The notes: generated by a model not told the origin, from the sequence alone. A stretch of DNA of 64,000 bases from Emydura subglobosa (GCA_007922225.1 ML680053.1:17745730-17809729); one strand, 5' to 3'. Positions 10,530 to 21,659 are shown, counted from the first letter of the stretch. Made by a program: numbers and translations.

Positions 10530-12300
10530 TTTTAAAGTGCTTATATATAAATGTTAGAAGTCTAAATACTAAAATGGGTGAGTTTGAGTGCCTCATATTA
10601 AAAGTGAAATCCCTGCACACTGCATGGAAACTTTATAAAGACATCATAATAGAGGTTCTATTTAAATATATATCCCAAATTAAGAAACATAGGAAGAGGA
10701 GCAAAAAAGTGCCACCATGGCTAAACAACAAAGTAAAAGAAGCAGTTAGAGGCAAAAAGGCATCCTTTAAAAAGTGGAAGTTAAATCCTACTGAGGAAAA
10801 TAGAAAGGAGCATAAATTCTGGCAAATGAAGTATAAAAATGTAATTAGGAAGGCCAAAAAAGAATTTAAAGAACAACCAACCAAAGACTCAAAAAGTAAC
10901 AGTAAAAAAAGGTTTAAGTGCATCAGAAACAGGAAGCTGGCTAAACAACCAGTGGGGCCACTGGATGATTGAGATGCTAAAGGAGCACTCAAGGAAAATA
11001 AGGTTATTGTGGAGAAACTAAATGAAATCTTGGCATCAGTCTTCACGGTGGAGGATGTGAGGGAGATTCCCAGACCTGAGCTATTCTTTTTAGTGACAAA
11101 TCTGAGGACCTGTCCCAGATTGAGGTGTTATTAGAGGGGTTCTGGAACAAATTAATAAGTCATCAGGACCAGATGGTGTCCACCCAAGAGTTTTGAAGAA
11201 ACTTAAATGTGAAATTGCAGAACTACTAACTATGGTATGTACCTGACATTTAAATCAGCTTCTGTACCAGATGACTGGAGGTTAGCTAATGTGATGACAG
11301 TTTTTAAAAAAAGTCTTCAGAAGCAATCCTGGCAATTACAGGCCTGTAAACCTAACTTTAGTACCATGCAAATTAATTGAAACTATAGTAAAGAATAGAA
11401 TTATCAGACATTTGTTAGGGAACAGCCAACATAGTTTTTGTAAAGGGAAATCATGCTTCTCCAATCTACTAGAATTTTTTGAGAGGGTCAACAAGCATGT
11501 GGACAAGGGTGATCCAGTGGATATAGTGTACTTAGATTTTCAGAAAGCCTTTGACAAGGTCCCTTACCAAAGGCTCTTAAACAAAGTAAGACATCATAGG
11601 ATAAGAAGGAAGGTCCTCTCCTGGATCAGTAACTGGTTAAAAGATAGGAAACGAAGGGTAGGAATAAATGGTCAGTGTTCAGAATGGAGAGAGGTAAATA
11701 GTAATGTCCCACAGGGGTCTCTACTGGGAGCAGTACTGTTCAACATGTTCATAAATGATCTGAAAAAAGAGGTAAACAATGAGGTGGCAAAATTTGCAGA
11801 GAATACAAAATGACTCGATAGCTAAGTCCAAAGGAATCTGTGAAGAGTTACAAAGAGATCTCACAAAACTGGGTGACTGAGCAACAAAATGACAGATGAA
11901 ATTCCATATAGATAAATGCAAAGTAATGCACATTGGAAAACATAATCCCAACTATACATATAAAATGATGGGGTCTATTTTAGCTGTTACCACTTAGGAA
12001 AGAGATCTTGGAATCATTGTGGATAATTCTATGAAAACATCCATTCAATGTGCAGTGGCAATCAAAAAAGATAACAGAATGTTGGGAATCATTAGGAAAG
12101 GGACAGATAATAAGACAGAAAATATTGTATTGCCTCTTTCTAAATCCGTGGTACATCCACATGTTGATACTGTATGCAGATCTGTTCGTCCCATCTCAAA
12201 AAAAATATATGGGAATTGGAAAAGATACAGAAAAGGGCAACTAAAATGGTTAGGCATATGGAAAAGCTTCCATATGAGGAGCGATTAATAAAACTGGGAC
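10530..12300 (+). pseudogene. CR1 ORF2 remnant: endonuclease deleted, RT active site lost
   Basis: An intact ORF2 would encode an APE-type endonuclease followed by reverse transcriptase. Here the start of the endonuclease (NVRSLNTKMGEFECLIL, about 10,549-10,600) runs in the same frame into the linker that normally lies after it (SLHTAWKLYKDIIIEVLFKY). The endonuclease body of roughly 200 residues is thus missing without a frameshift. A 133-codon stretch from 11,412 holds RT motif A (YLDFQKAFD) and motif B-like [13 protein letters not shown]. The catalytic box, normally FADDTK, reads FAENTK, so both aspartates are changed. Stops follow at once. C-terminal RT blocks (RGDMIEVYKIMSG type, about 12,330) are still legible downstream. 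Confidence 0.85.
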
Positions 12301-12785
12301 TTTTCAGCTTGGAAAAGAGATGACTAAGAGGGGATATGATAGAGGTCTATAAAATCATGAGTGGTGTGGAGGAAGTAAATAAGGAAGTGTTATTTACTCC
12401 TCATAAACAAGAACTAGAGATCATCAAATGAAATTAATAGGCAAGAGTTTTAAAATTAACAAAAATAAATATTTCTTCACACAACACACAGTCAACCTGT
12501 GGAACTCCTTGCCAGAAGCTGTTATGAAAGCCAAGACCATAACGGGGTTCAGAAAAGAACTAGATTTGTTCATGGAGGATAGGTCCATCAATGGCTATTA
12601 GCCAGGAGAGGCAGGAATTGCTGTTTGCCAAAGGCTGAGAATGGCTGATGTGATAGATCACTTGATGATTACCTGTTCTATTCATTTCCTGTGAAGCACC
12701 TGGCATTGGCCACTGTCTGGAGACAGGATACTGCACTACATGGACCATTGGTCTGTCCCAATATAACTGTTCTTTTTTTCTTATG

Positions 12786-13078
12786 AAGCTGAAGCTAGAA
12801 AAATTCAGACAAGAACTGAAGCACAAATTTTTCACAGTGAAGATAATAAACCATTGAAACAATATGTATAGAGTCTCAGTGGATTATTCATCACTTGGTG
12901 TCTTTAAATCAAAACTGTATGTCTTTCCAAAAGATGTGCTATAGCTCAAACAGAAGTTATAGGTCTGATACAGAAATTACTGGATGAGTTCCTTCGCCTT
13001 GTGTTGTTCAGAAGGTTAAACTAGGTGATCACTATAGTCCCTTCTGGCCTTAAAATTTTTTTTTTTTAAATCTATGAA
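12786..13078 (+). mobile_element. CR1 3' end fragment
   Basis: The segment translates in part to the RT C-terminus and ends with the typical CR1 tail. That tail has GAAGGTTAAACTAGGTGATC and CCCTTCTGGCCTTAAAA, then a T-tract and TCTATGAAACC. The order and the terminal TCTATGAA motif fit a 5'-truncated CR1. It lies head-to-tail with the longer copy upstream but has a different 3' end, so it is a separate insertion of another subfamily. Confidence 0.85.
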
Positions 13079-13379
13079 ACCTGCCAGTGGTATGAAGATA
13101 AATTGCCATTACCATGTCAGTGTGATTAGGTCCTGTTCCAAAAGTAAGGGATGCAAATTCCTGTCTAGCCAAAGGCAGAAGAAAGTATTCCTAGGTGGTA
13201 TATCTTACTCAGTATCCTAGAAACACTGTTTCTTCTCCCATTTTCCCTGAACTGGGCCTGAGCCAACTTTTTTCCATCCATATGCTCATGTATTTTAGAT
13301 ACTGTGAAATTTGCATGACAGTTTTGGCTGCTTCTGATGAGAACTGAGGCAATGTGTAACTGTTGATAGTGAGGAGGGA
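13079..13379. other. Unassigned sequence
   Basis: No gene or repeat was recognised in this stretch. Confidence 0.45.
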
Positions 13380-14330
13380 AGGACAGTATAAAGGTTCTGG
13401 GGGACATCTGACTGCCCCATGCATCGCCTCTGCTACCTACCTATTGACTCTTTCCATGCTCCCGTCCTCTCTGCCTCCTCTCCCAATTCCCCTTCTTCTT
13501 GTCCTCCTCCTTTTGCCCCCTCAGCCCCGCTGCTTCTCCATAAACCCTGGCGGGACATGTCCCGCTCCCAGAGTGGTACGGAGAACCAGCCCCTGGTGGC
13601 AGTGCTCAGCACACCTGCAGCCTGGCTGGCGGGATCTTTCCTCCACCACTGCCTTTGGCCAGGCCAGCACCTCGGGAAAGCCCAATAACCTTTTGCATGG
13701 GGCATTGCCTCGGAGGAGCGGAGCCCTGCATGTACCAAAGCCAACTGGGTTGCCACATAGCGTCAGCACAGGGGAGCCTCTGCATTCCTCAGATAATTGC
13801 TAAAGTGGGGCAGGAGGAAGCGATTTCCAGCCTGTTCTCTCCCCAAACATGCAGGTCTCACAGCAGCCCCTGGGCAGCGGCTTAGAGCTCTCTTTGCCCC
13901 TCCACTGCCCTGCTCAGCCCAGGCCCTGGCCCCAGGGAGCGCGTGGCTGTTCTGTTCCCTAAGTTTTGTGCACAAGGCAGCATCCATGTGCAGCCTCGTT
14001 CCTGCTGCTGGGGGCGCCCTCCCCTGCTGAGCCTCTACAGACCCTGGCACCCAGGGAAGGTCAGGATGAGATCCGCTGGTCCCTCCACCCCCAGCCCAAC
14101 TCACCACCTGCTCCTATGGCCCTGCTCAGCCCCAGTGTGCTACCCAGCTCGATGGTTCCTCCATGGAGCCCCCTGGACTGCAACGTCTCTGGCCTGCGAG
14201 CCCCCAGTGCTGGTGGATGCCTCGTTGGAAATGAAAGGCAGAAATTTGGGTGGGCATGTGACCTTGTGCACCCCCCCCCACACACACACACACACATCAC
14301 CTCCGCATGTTATCCCCATAGCGGTGGCGT
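13380..14330. repeat. GC-rich, C/T-biased unassigned block
   Basis: The composition jumps from AT-rich to GC- and CT-rich, with many CCAGCCC, CTGGC and GGCCCTG words. Six or more open frames of 77-175 codons overlap on both strands. None has a recognisable domain, and they overlap in every frame, which is the pattern of stop-poor GC-rich repeat DNA rather than of a gene. Similar words occur at 16,160-16,282 and 16,979-17,110. Confidence 0.4.
14270..14296. repeat. C-run plus (CA)n microsatellite
   Basis: A run of nine or more C is followed by about nine CA dinucleotides. Confidence 0.95.
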
Positions 14331-14919
14331 ATGAATCTCTGCTGTCTCACCAACTCTCCCAGATACATCATATATATGTCAATCTTTGTGAGGCCTCTTG
14401 CAGAGGAAATTCTTTAGTCTCTTTGTTCTGTCCAAGAGATATGAACAAATCCATTCTGGTGCCAGGCTAGCAACCCCTGTCACGTGTGTGCATGTCAGCC
14501 GCTCCTCTCGACTGGTGGTTTGGATAGCCGTAGATAGATTCAGCAGTATAAGTGCAAAGACTCATTGTTTGTCACACTCACAGTTTGGTTCCAGACCGGA
14601 ACATGGTGTGGAAAGAGCAATGGTGTCTTTATTGGATAATGTCCTTACATATGGACGAAGTGGGATAGGTCTGTATCACATTATGAACTTAATTCCGTGT
14701 TGAACTCCTGTCTAAACTTGCCTGAATGCAGCTTACTGAACTCAGATAGGGCCCTTCTCAGGAAAGGTGTTTGATACCTTGTTGAAGGACTATCACTGAG
14801 ATCCATCTGGGGCTATCAACTTTGAATTAATCAGCTGCTGGCCCACCCCATGAAACAATGGTTTCTTACACAGGTGGGCATGTTGATTAATCCAATGGTA
14901 CACATGGCAAAGAGACAGA
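14331..14919. other. Unassigned sequence
   Basis: No gene or repeat was recognised. A 101-codon frame at 14,398-14,703 has no motif or repeat match and is probably chance. Confidence 0.45.
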
Positions 14920-15418
14920 GGCCATGTGTACACTGGAGAGCTTACAGCAGCACAGCTGTACAAATGCAGCTGCCCCACTGTAAGATCTGCCTGTAGCCAC
15001 TCTGTGCTGATGGGAGAGAGTTCTCCCCTCGACGTAATTAAACAACCCCCAATGAGAGGCTGTAGCTGTTGGGACGGCACTAAACTACTATAAATCACTG
15101 TGGCTGACATAAGTCTGGTAAAGCTTGGTAAGTGTGAATGCTAAAGGATTCCATGATACCTGCTTTCCAATAAATAGCTTTGCATTGAAGAGATTGAATC
15201 CTAGTCTTTACTGGTACGGTTATTGGGTCCTCAGCTGTGGATACACAAATCAATCCTGGCCCAACAGTAGTTACACTGACGGGAGACACTCTCCCACTGA
15301 TATAGCTTTGTCCCACTGGTGCTTCGGTTGGTGTAACTTATGTCTCTCAGGACTGCGGTTTTTCACTCCCCTGAACTACATAAGTTATACTGACAAAAGT
15401 GCTCGTGTAGACATAGCC
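14920..15418. mobile_element. Inverted-repeat DNA element, split by ~190 bp
   Basis: The left end GGCCATGTGTACACTGG and right end GTGTAGACATAGCC are inverted repeats, of the GGCTATGTCTACAC type. The left part (14,920-15,074) carries GAGAGAGTTCTCCCC. The right part (15,263-15,418) carries GACACTCTCCCACTGATATAG and CATAAGTTATACTGAC. Between them about 190 bp of different character interrupts the element. It is non-coding. The transposase superfamily is not identifiable from the ends alone. Confidence 0.65.
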
Positions 15419-15429
15419 AAACATTCTGC

Positions 15430-15720
15430 TTCAGAGCAAGGTTCTGCTCTGTGCAGAAGGGTCAATTATTACGTGGAAGAAGGACTTGCAGGAGAGAGAG
15501 GGCAGGTGGACTCTGTACAGGCTGAAGTGCTGATGAATCTCAGATTTATAGAAAGAGTGAGAATTTAAGAGAAGGCTGCATCTCAGGAGGATTGTTATTT
15601 CCAAAGATTTGTATCTCTCAAGTGCTGTTAAGAATAAAGTACCTGGGGTTAAGAAATTCCTTTGCTAAGTCTGTGTTCCTTACTTTCCTACCATGTTGTC
15701 CCCAAAAAGGGTAAACTAGA
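15430..15720 (+). mobile_element. Possible LTR 3' part
   Basis: AATAAA (15,633-15,638) is followed by CTGGGGTTAAGAAATTCC and a pyrimidine-rich stretch, as in R-U5 of an LTR. No TATA box, partner LTR or target duplication was found. It could equally be a chance poly(A)-like signal. Confidence 0.3.
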
Positions 15721-16099
15721 AGACCAGTGAGGCCACAGCCTCAGCCTTAGCAGAGATTTGGAAGAGCATGTGTAAGTGATAGGGGTTGGGGAGATCTCAG
15801 ACACTGATTTCAGGGTCTAGGGCAGCTCAATGGCAGCATCCCAAGAGGGTATGTCAGACAAGAGGTCAGAGCCTGGCAGTGTCCTGTAGTCCCAGAGCTA
15901 GAGATGTTGACTGTCTACCCAGATCCAGTTGACTTAGAAGGACATGGGACCCAATGACTGGGTCCACTTGTAGACTGTATAGAGGGGCACAGGGCCAGGT
16001 TGTAATAGTGAGCTGTCAAGGAAGTTGGCCTTGGTCAATACTGTTGGTTTTTTCTCCTCACCATCTTCTCATTGGCCTGGTCCAAAGTTCCTCAAACTG

Positions 16100-16321
16100 T
16101 AGAGCACACCCCCTCTGGGGGGCACGGAGGAACATTTGGGGGGGGGGGGGGGCATGGCCAGACCTGGGCCAGTCTCATGGGGAATGGGGAAGGAGTGCCA
16201 CCCACGCCCACACTGCCTCAAGCTCTGCTCTGGGCCTGGCCACCGCCTTGGCTTCCAGCCCCCGGTCTCAGTGCCCAGCCACTGTAGTAGAAAGGGGAGA
16301 ACCTAAAACACAAGACCCAGA
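16100..16321 (+). repeat. GC-rich repeat, left part
   Basis: The block reads as a GC-rich repeat with a 15-base G-run (16,138-16,152) and words such as GGGGGGCACGGAGG and CCAGCCCCCGGTCTCAG. Similar GC-rich text resumes at 16,979 (CCCCCAGCCCCTGGCTCAG). An LTR appears to have been inserted between the two halves. Confidence 0.5.
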
Positions 16322-16978
16322 ATGACAGGTCAGAGCCGGAGGCCTGAGCAGCAGTTAATCCCTGTTATTATGAATCAAAGTTAGCAGAAATCAGAAATCA
16401 CAAGAACAGAGCTGGTTTTGCAGAAATACACGTTCCTAAAGAAATGCTAGGCACAGAACACGCAAGCACATTCCAGAACATCCTGGTACCAGGAATGGTA
16501 CGAATTCATTCCTCAGAGATAACAAGGACATACTGCCCCTCGAAGGTCAAGATAACAATATGATAGAGACGTTTTGATCGAACCAGTGTGTACAAAGTAA
16601 AGGGCGGTATCTTGCCGTGTCAGAGGGTGACAACTAAACATGTCAGAGAGGCATATGAAACTTGTCTGTATCACTGCATAAAAGAGTGTCTCAAAGGGAG
16701 TGACTTTGTCTGGCTGAGAGAGGAACAGAAAGTCCCGCCATTTACTGAGCCGGTCCATTGTCACGGGCATACATATATTAAGTGTACTTGTAGCACATAT
16801 AGGGCGTTTTTTACCGTGTTTCGTCAGCAATAAACCTGGCCTGGTACCTTTGTTACTGCAATGGATCTCTGGTCTTATTGGTTAATCCAGCCGTGGTTTG
16901 CTGTATCGGCTATTTGCACAGAGCTGGGACAGCGTACACTCTGGGAGAATACAAACATAGCCAACGTCTGATGACAGG
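16322..16978 (+). mobile_element. LTR inserted in a GC-rich repeat
   Basis: The segment is AT-richer than both flanks and contains AATAAA (16,829-16,834) about 150 bp from its right edge. The octamer ATGACAGG occurs at both edges (16,322-16,329 and 16,971-16,978), which may be a target duplication or the element's own ends. It carries no coding sequence, so it would be a solo LTR. Family unknown. Confidence 0.5.
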
Positions 16979-17110
16979 CAATGCCTTGGCCCCCAGCCCC
17001 TGGCTCAGCTTCAGAGGCTCCGGCCCTGACCAGAGTCCCCCAACCATGGCCCAGTTCCCAGCTGCAGCCCCCGACCCACACTGTGGCCCTGCTCTCACCC
17101 CAGCGTGAAT
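16979..17110 (+). repeat. GC-rich repeat, right part
   Basis: The GC-rich text interrupted at 16,321 continues here, with CAGCTTCAGAGGCTCCGGC and CTGCAGCCCCCGACCC. The abrupt return to AT-rich sequence after 17,110 marks the repeat's edge. Confidence 0.45.
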
Positions 17111-17599
17111 AGCCACAGAGGCAAATTTGGGTTAGACAGAGTCTATGGTTAGGATATTAACCAAAACAGACTTAAAAATATTAATCTGAAACTCCTCCAC
17201 CTATACTGGGGGTGTGCTTGTTCCATTAGGTAATAATTTACCTAAGCCTTACTTAACCACAGCTGGTCGTTAAAATGTAATGATGATGCTTTTGTTGGAA
17301 GTTATTAAAGAATAGTATTAGCCATATGTGCTTACACTTTTAAAAAATGTTATACTTATTTTGGCTTTGCATCCATTCCTAAGTGCATCATTAGCATTCA
17401 GAAGAAATTATAACAAGATAATGACTGGAAAATAACCTTTCTAATGATTGCAGTTAAATTTTTAAAAATGATACATAGGCAATAAAGTCTTTAAAAACCT
17501 ACTTCATCGTATATCTTGATGAATGCATACATACAGATCGGCCACTTTCAGAAAAGCTCTCATTAGAAATGCGGGCTTTACCTGACAATGAACAAAGCT
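17111..17599. other. Low-repeat AT-rich sequence
   Basis: No gene or repeat was recognised. The stretch leads into the conserved-looking element at 17,600. Confidence 0.5.
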
Positions 17600-17720
17600 C
17601 ATTACCGCTACAGTAATCAATAACCTCTGCTAATGTGTTCAACTGGCGACATAGACCAGATCGATAAAACCTGCCACATGCTTTTGTTTTAGGAAATGAA
17701 GCCTTTTAGTTCTTAATTAA
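17600..17720 (+). other. Copy A of a duplicated, conserved-looking non-coding element
   Basis: Over about 110 bp this segment aligns with 21,660-21,780 at roughly 80% identity by eye. The core at 17,672-17,698 (starting TGCCACATGC, ending TTAGGAAATG) is identical over 27 bp to 21,736-21,762. Both copies carry AATCAATA, then GCTAATGTG, then GATCGATAAA/AATCAATAAA. These AT-rich words resemble homeodomain or PBX/MEIS sites. Neither copy has LTR, LINE or terminal inverted repeat features, and both lie in repeat-poor DNA. It could be a duplicated enhancer or an ancient exapted repeat. Confidence 0.55.
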
Positions 17721-18979
17721 GGGAGAGACCTCACATCCTTAATGATGTTTGCAATGAGTGTTGCCACAGAGGACAAGAAGAGCCAAATCTGAGGTTTGCT
17801 TTAAAAGATTTTGTCAAAGTCGTGGACAGAGTTGGGCTGAAAACTTATCTGTTTGTTTAATTCTTTTTAAAAACTCAGTAAAACAGAACGATACCTTGCT
17901 CAAAAATGAGAAGAAATGAGCAGATGAATTATTGTGCTTGCTACAAGAAACATCACTTCCTGGCGGATGTGTGTGTCAGCAGGCCAGTGGCACAGCTGTT
18001 CTGGAACGCAGGATCTGTCCATGCTGGATCTGCCTTTTGTGCTACCCATGGGGGCCCTCTTAGCGTACAGCTTTCATAGAAGGTCACTTATTTGTATCAA
18101 GTCCATTATTATTACGTCTGCCTAATCCTGTTGACTAATGCACGTTATAAGATGTGGTTACTCCTGAGGAAAGTGCATGCTACACAGGGAGCAGGAGCGA
18201 GTCAAAATTAACAAGCACAATGGAAATGTCTTGGGCAGGTATGGCTAATGAAAACAAAAATAGGAGAGTGAATGAAGGACTTTAAATGATTACTAAAAGA
18301 TCTAATTTGCATAATATACGAAAGTTCATGTAGCCTTGTACACATGAGTGTTTGTTATTATTACTGTATATTGCAATATTAGTGTCAGAAAATACCAGTG
18401 ACTACAATCTCAGGGCCAATAAAATGCCCTCGGTCCATGCTCATAACTCTCAGACTGCCACAGATGAATAACATGGTGGTCAGGATTGACGTACTGCAAA
18501 CAAACATGGTGAAGATCACAAGGTGCTGAGGCACTCTTAGTGGTCAATGGGAGTTCACAAAGCTCAGCATCTCTAAGAGGGGGAATCTAAAGGAGAAGCT
18601 AAGAAAGCATGCCAGAGTTGCTGGATTTTTCAGTACCAGTGAGTCTAGCCCTGATGCTACAAATGCTAACGTATATGGATAAAGTTATACACCTTCATAA
18701 GCATTTAAAGGATCAGACTCAAAGTGTTCCCATTGTAGATTGGGCAATACGAGTTTTAAAACCCTGAGGCCCGATTCTCATCTCATTTGCACCCATCAAA
18801 AATACCAGAAACTCCATTTAAGTTAATAGAGTTTGTAGCCTTTTATTTTATTTAAAGTGAATTTTAGTGAATTTTAATCCAACCTATTTCCCTTCCCCTT
18901 TTACCTACTGTCACCTCATCAGTAACAGCTAAAGCTAATATAAATGTATATATTTATATATATATATGTATGAAAGAAT
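17721..18979. other. Low-repeat sequence
   Basis: No gene was recognised. A partial hairpin-element end (AGGCCCGATTCTCATCTC, about 18,768) and a short (TA)n tract at 18,950-18,970 are the only repeat-like features. Confidence 0.45.
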
Positions 18980-19159
18980 ATGAGGGTTTGAATTTTCAGC
19001 ATTTTGGCTAACCCTCCACCATACGTTTCAAGGTAGTCCCGCACCTCTTAAGAGAGTCGCCCTAGTGACCTCACAGACACCCATCAAAACCTAAGTGTGG
19101 GACTACACTGAAGCCTGTGGTGGAGGATCAGCAAAAATGCTGAATAACCAAACCTTCAT
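18980..19159. repeat. 180-bp imperfect inverted repeat
   Basis: The arm at about 18,981-19,050 (GAGGGTTTGAATTTTCAGC ... GGTAGTCCCGCACC) is matched by the reverse complement of about 19,092-19,158 (GTGTGGGACTACACTG ... TGAATAACCAAACC), with roughly 80% identity by eye. The spacer is about 45 bp. It has the form of a small hairpin element, with no coding sequence. Confidence 0.7.
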
Positions 19160-19544
19160 CATGCAGCAATTACAAAGAGCTTGTTATAAAATTACAATGT
19201 GGTGACATCAAGCAACAATGGGTCAGGAACGTTTATTTGGGCAAAAAAGAAAATAGCAAAATTAGTTCAAAGAATGAAGGTGTATCCCGGAAGGCCCGAC
19301 CGACTCCCCTCAAAATCTTTGGGCAGGACTACAAGTTACACCAGTGTAAAACTAGATTCAGTGTAAAATTAGATTCAGCTCCTCCCTCCTGGCCACGGAA
19401 TAACTCAGTGTACATGATATGAGAATATGGGGTAAATTGATGTAAGGTTTATTTTACATGCAAGTATAAAAGCCCCTGAGGTATCAAATATACTGTCTGT
19501 CTGTCTATCTGTGTCTACATCGCGCCAATGCTTTCTGCATAGGA
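19160..19544. other. Unassigned sequence
   Basis: No gene or repeat was recognised. A short tetranucleotide-like CTGT tract occurs near 19,494. Confidence 0.45.
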
Positions 19545-20264
19545 GCTCTAAGATACGGCTTTTCTGATCCATTCATCCAGCTAAAACTCTCAGCCAAGCT
19601 CTCATCATCTCATGTCTCAAATACGTCAACATCCTTCTGTCTGGCCTTGACAAATGCAATCTTGCCTCACTCTTACCTATTCAGAGTGCTGCTGCTAAGA
19701 TAATTTTCTTAGCCTGTTGCTCTGACCATGTCACCCCTCTCTTTGCATCCCTCCACTGGCTCCCCCGTCTCTATCACATCAAATATAAGCTACTTGTTTT
19801 CATTTTTAAGGGTACGCAAGATCTAACCCTATCCTATCTATCATATCTCATACACTATCAAGATGTTGACCTTTTCCTGTGATTGGCTTGTGAGGTCAGT
19901 CTCCATTGCCTACTTGTTATATTTTTAAACAAGCATCTTTAGCTTTCTCTCATGCTGCCCTTTCTAATCCCTCCTTAAAGTTCTCCTTTGCCATGATGTC
20001 TACAAAACAATTGACAATGGTTAGGCTGGAGTTGTGCTGAGATCACTAGGTACCATGCTGACCAATATTGTCTCGTTATTTCCTTGTGCTCCCATCTGTC
20101 TATAGCTATTGTCTCTTGTTTTATACTTAGATTGTAAGCTCTTTGAGGCAGATGATGTTTTTCGTTCTGCGTTTGCATAATGCGTAGCATGGTTGGGTTA
20201 TGGTCCATGACTAACGCTCCTAAGTGCTGTAATAATTCAAATAATTAATAATAAATTGTATTTT
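19545..20264 (+). mobile_element. L2-type LINE 3' end
   Basis: The text follows the well-known L2 3' region. It runs CTTCTGTCTGGCCTTGAC, AGAGTGCTGCTGCTAAGAT, GACCATGTCACCCCTCTCTT, CTCCACTGGCTCCCCCGTC and ATCAAATATAAGCTACTTG. The RT C-terminus is coded here but broken by stops. The 3' untranslated part has TTAGATTGTAAGCTCTTTG and TAATTCAAATAATTAATAA. L2 moves by target-primed reverse transcription, and this copy is 5'-truncated and decayed. It ends beside an inverted-repeat element at 20,266. A short relative lies at 55,838. Confidence 0.85.
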
Positions 20265-20265
20265 A

Positions 20266-20517
20266 GGCTACATCTTCACTGACAGCAGCAAATTCGTCGC
20301 TGTCAGATCAATTTCTCTGGATCAACTGAGTGGTCAGTGAAGACCCGCTCAGTCAATACAGAAATCGATGTATTAAGACCACCTCCTCAAGTGGTGTAGC
20401 GCTGCATCCTGTCGGCGCAGTGCAGTGAAGACGGCGTGAAGTACGCAAGTTTTTTGCGTAGCTTGAGTAACTCCGGTCGACTGCCGCCAAATCTCCAAGG
20501 TAAGTGAAGACAAGCCC
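20266..20517. mobile_element. 252-bp inverted-repeat DNA element
   Basis: The left end GGCTACATCTTCACT and the right end AGTGAAGACAAGCCC are inverted repeats. The body contains AGTGAAGACCCGCTC and GTGAAGACGGCGTGAAG, internal copies of the end motif. There is no coding sequence. The element sits directly behind the L2 tail, with TTA on both sides that may be a target duplication. Confidence 0.75.
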
Positions 20518-21540
20518 TTAGATACATTCTGTGGACTGGTATGAGATTAGGAGCCAGAATGAACAAAATTCTATTGCAATTTGGGCCCTTTCCTGGCCTA
20601 TATATATGAAGTTACCATTAAAAATACCAAGCAGCAGAGAGGATTATTTCACAATGCTATGAAAGTATTTTAAAATACAGTTGGACTGATCAGTCTCTAT
20701 TTGAAATCAATGACAGTCTTGGCATTGACTTGAATGGGAACAGAACTTGGCTTTTTATTGATATGTACAGAGATGCAACTAAACAATTCTCCTCTCCCTA
20801 TTTTCTATTTTTAAGCAAGATCTCTCTGAAACCCCTGATTCAGAGTACTTTCGGATACTTAATTGCTCAGACAGGACACTAGTAACAACCAGAAAATGTA
20901 TTTTAAAGAATGATAATGCATCCATAAGCTAATTATCCTAGTTCTAGATTTCCAGTACAAAAAGGATAAATATGGAAAATAGTTCTAAGAAACTGTATTT
21001 CAGCCACCTAAGTAAACTTAACAAGGAAATAGAATCAAAGCAGTATGCCATACAGATGCCAGAATTAAGATCTACTCAACTTTCGGTGCTGTTGCTTGAA
21101 GATTTACATATATTGATGGCTCTTGAACATTTTTCCTCCTGCAGACTCCATGAAATGACTTGTAATTCAATGGGATCTGAAAAGAGAAAGAAAAACAAAT
21201 GCCAGCGAGACTTTACAGCATTAACATTTCTGTGCTGAATATTTAATTAGCCAGGGATAACAACAGATAATTATGAAATCAGGCAAAGTTCTAATGTACA
21301 TCATTTTGTAATTCATGCTGGTGTGCTGTAAAATTATAAGCATTTGTACTTTTAAAAACTAACCGCATGTTTAATGCAAATGCAATCACACTAATATGAT
21401 TCCTGTTCCTAAAGTGCACATAAGAGGGGGGATGGGTGGTTGGGGAAATAATCCGAGCTGTTTTGTAAATAAGAGAGGAAAGAGACACTATAGGTATCAT
21501 TGGCAAAACACATTTTTTTTCACTGTAAAATTTGAAAAAA
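20518..21540. other. Low-repeat AT-rich sequence
   Basis: No gene was recognised. The 88-codon frame at 20,972-21,238 has no domain, and its composition is that of the surrounding DNA. Confidence 0.5.
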
Positions 21541-21582
21541 CAAATAAATAAATAAAAACCTCAAACAACAACAACAACAACA
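21541..21582. repeat. (AAAT)n and (CAA)n simple repeats
   Basis: AAATAAATAAATAAAA is followed after a few bases by six CAA units. Confidence 0.9.
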
Positions 21583-21659
21583 AAACCAGACCAGAAGGCA
21601 GCTCGTCTCTCTCTCATTTCCCAGGTATTTTTGGATTGCATGTTTTTAATTGTTCCATT

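Larger units (their letters stand above)
9560..12785 (+). mobile_element. CR1-type LINE, longest copy in the window
   Basis: The copy runs from an ORF1 remnant with SGNH-hydrolase motifs, through an ORF2 remnant with RT motifs, to a 3' untranslated end reading GGACCATTGGTCTGTCCC then TTCTTATGAAG. The order fits a CR1/L3-like LINE. About 600 bp of endonuclease code is absent, so the ~3.2-kb length is shorter than a full element. Many stops and frameshifts mark it as inactive. It abuts the preceding LTR near 9,558 and a second CR1 3' end near 12,786. No target duplication was found. Confidence 0.85.

Noticed and set aside
10633..11046. 137-codon minus-strand frame resembling a membrane protein
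   Set aside because: It is antisense to the Lys-rich CR1 linker. Hydrophobicity is an artefact of reading AAA/AAG codons backwards.
13943..14470. 175-codon open frame, the longest on the plus strand
   Set aside because: It overlaps other long frames on both strands in GC/CT-rich DNA, crosses a C-run plus (CA)n microsatellite, and has no domain, splice-like structure or conservation I can recognise.
16588..16833. Opposed frames of 81 and 105 codons within the LTR
   Set aside because: No retroviral or host motif. They lie in the U3-like part of the LTR.
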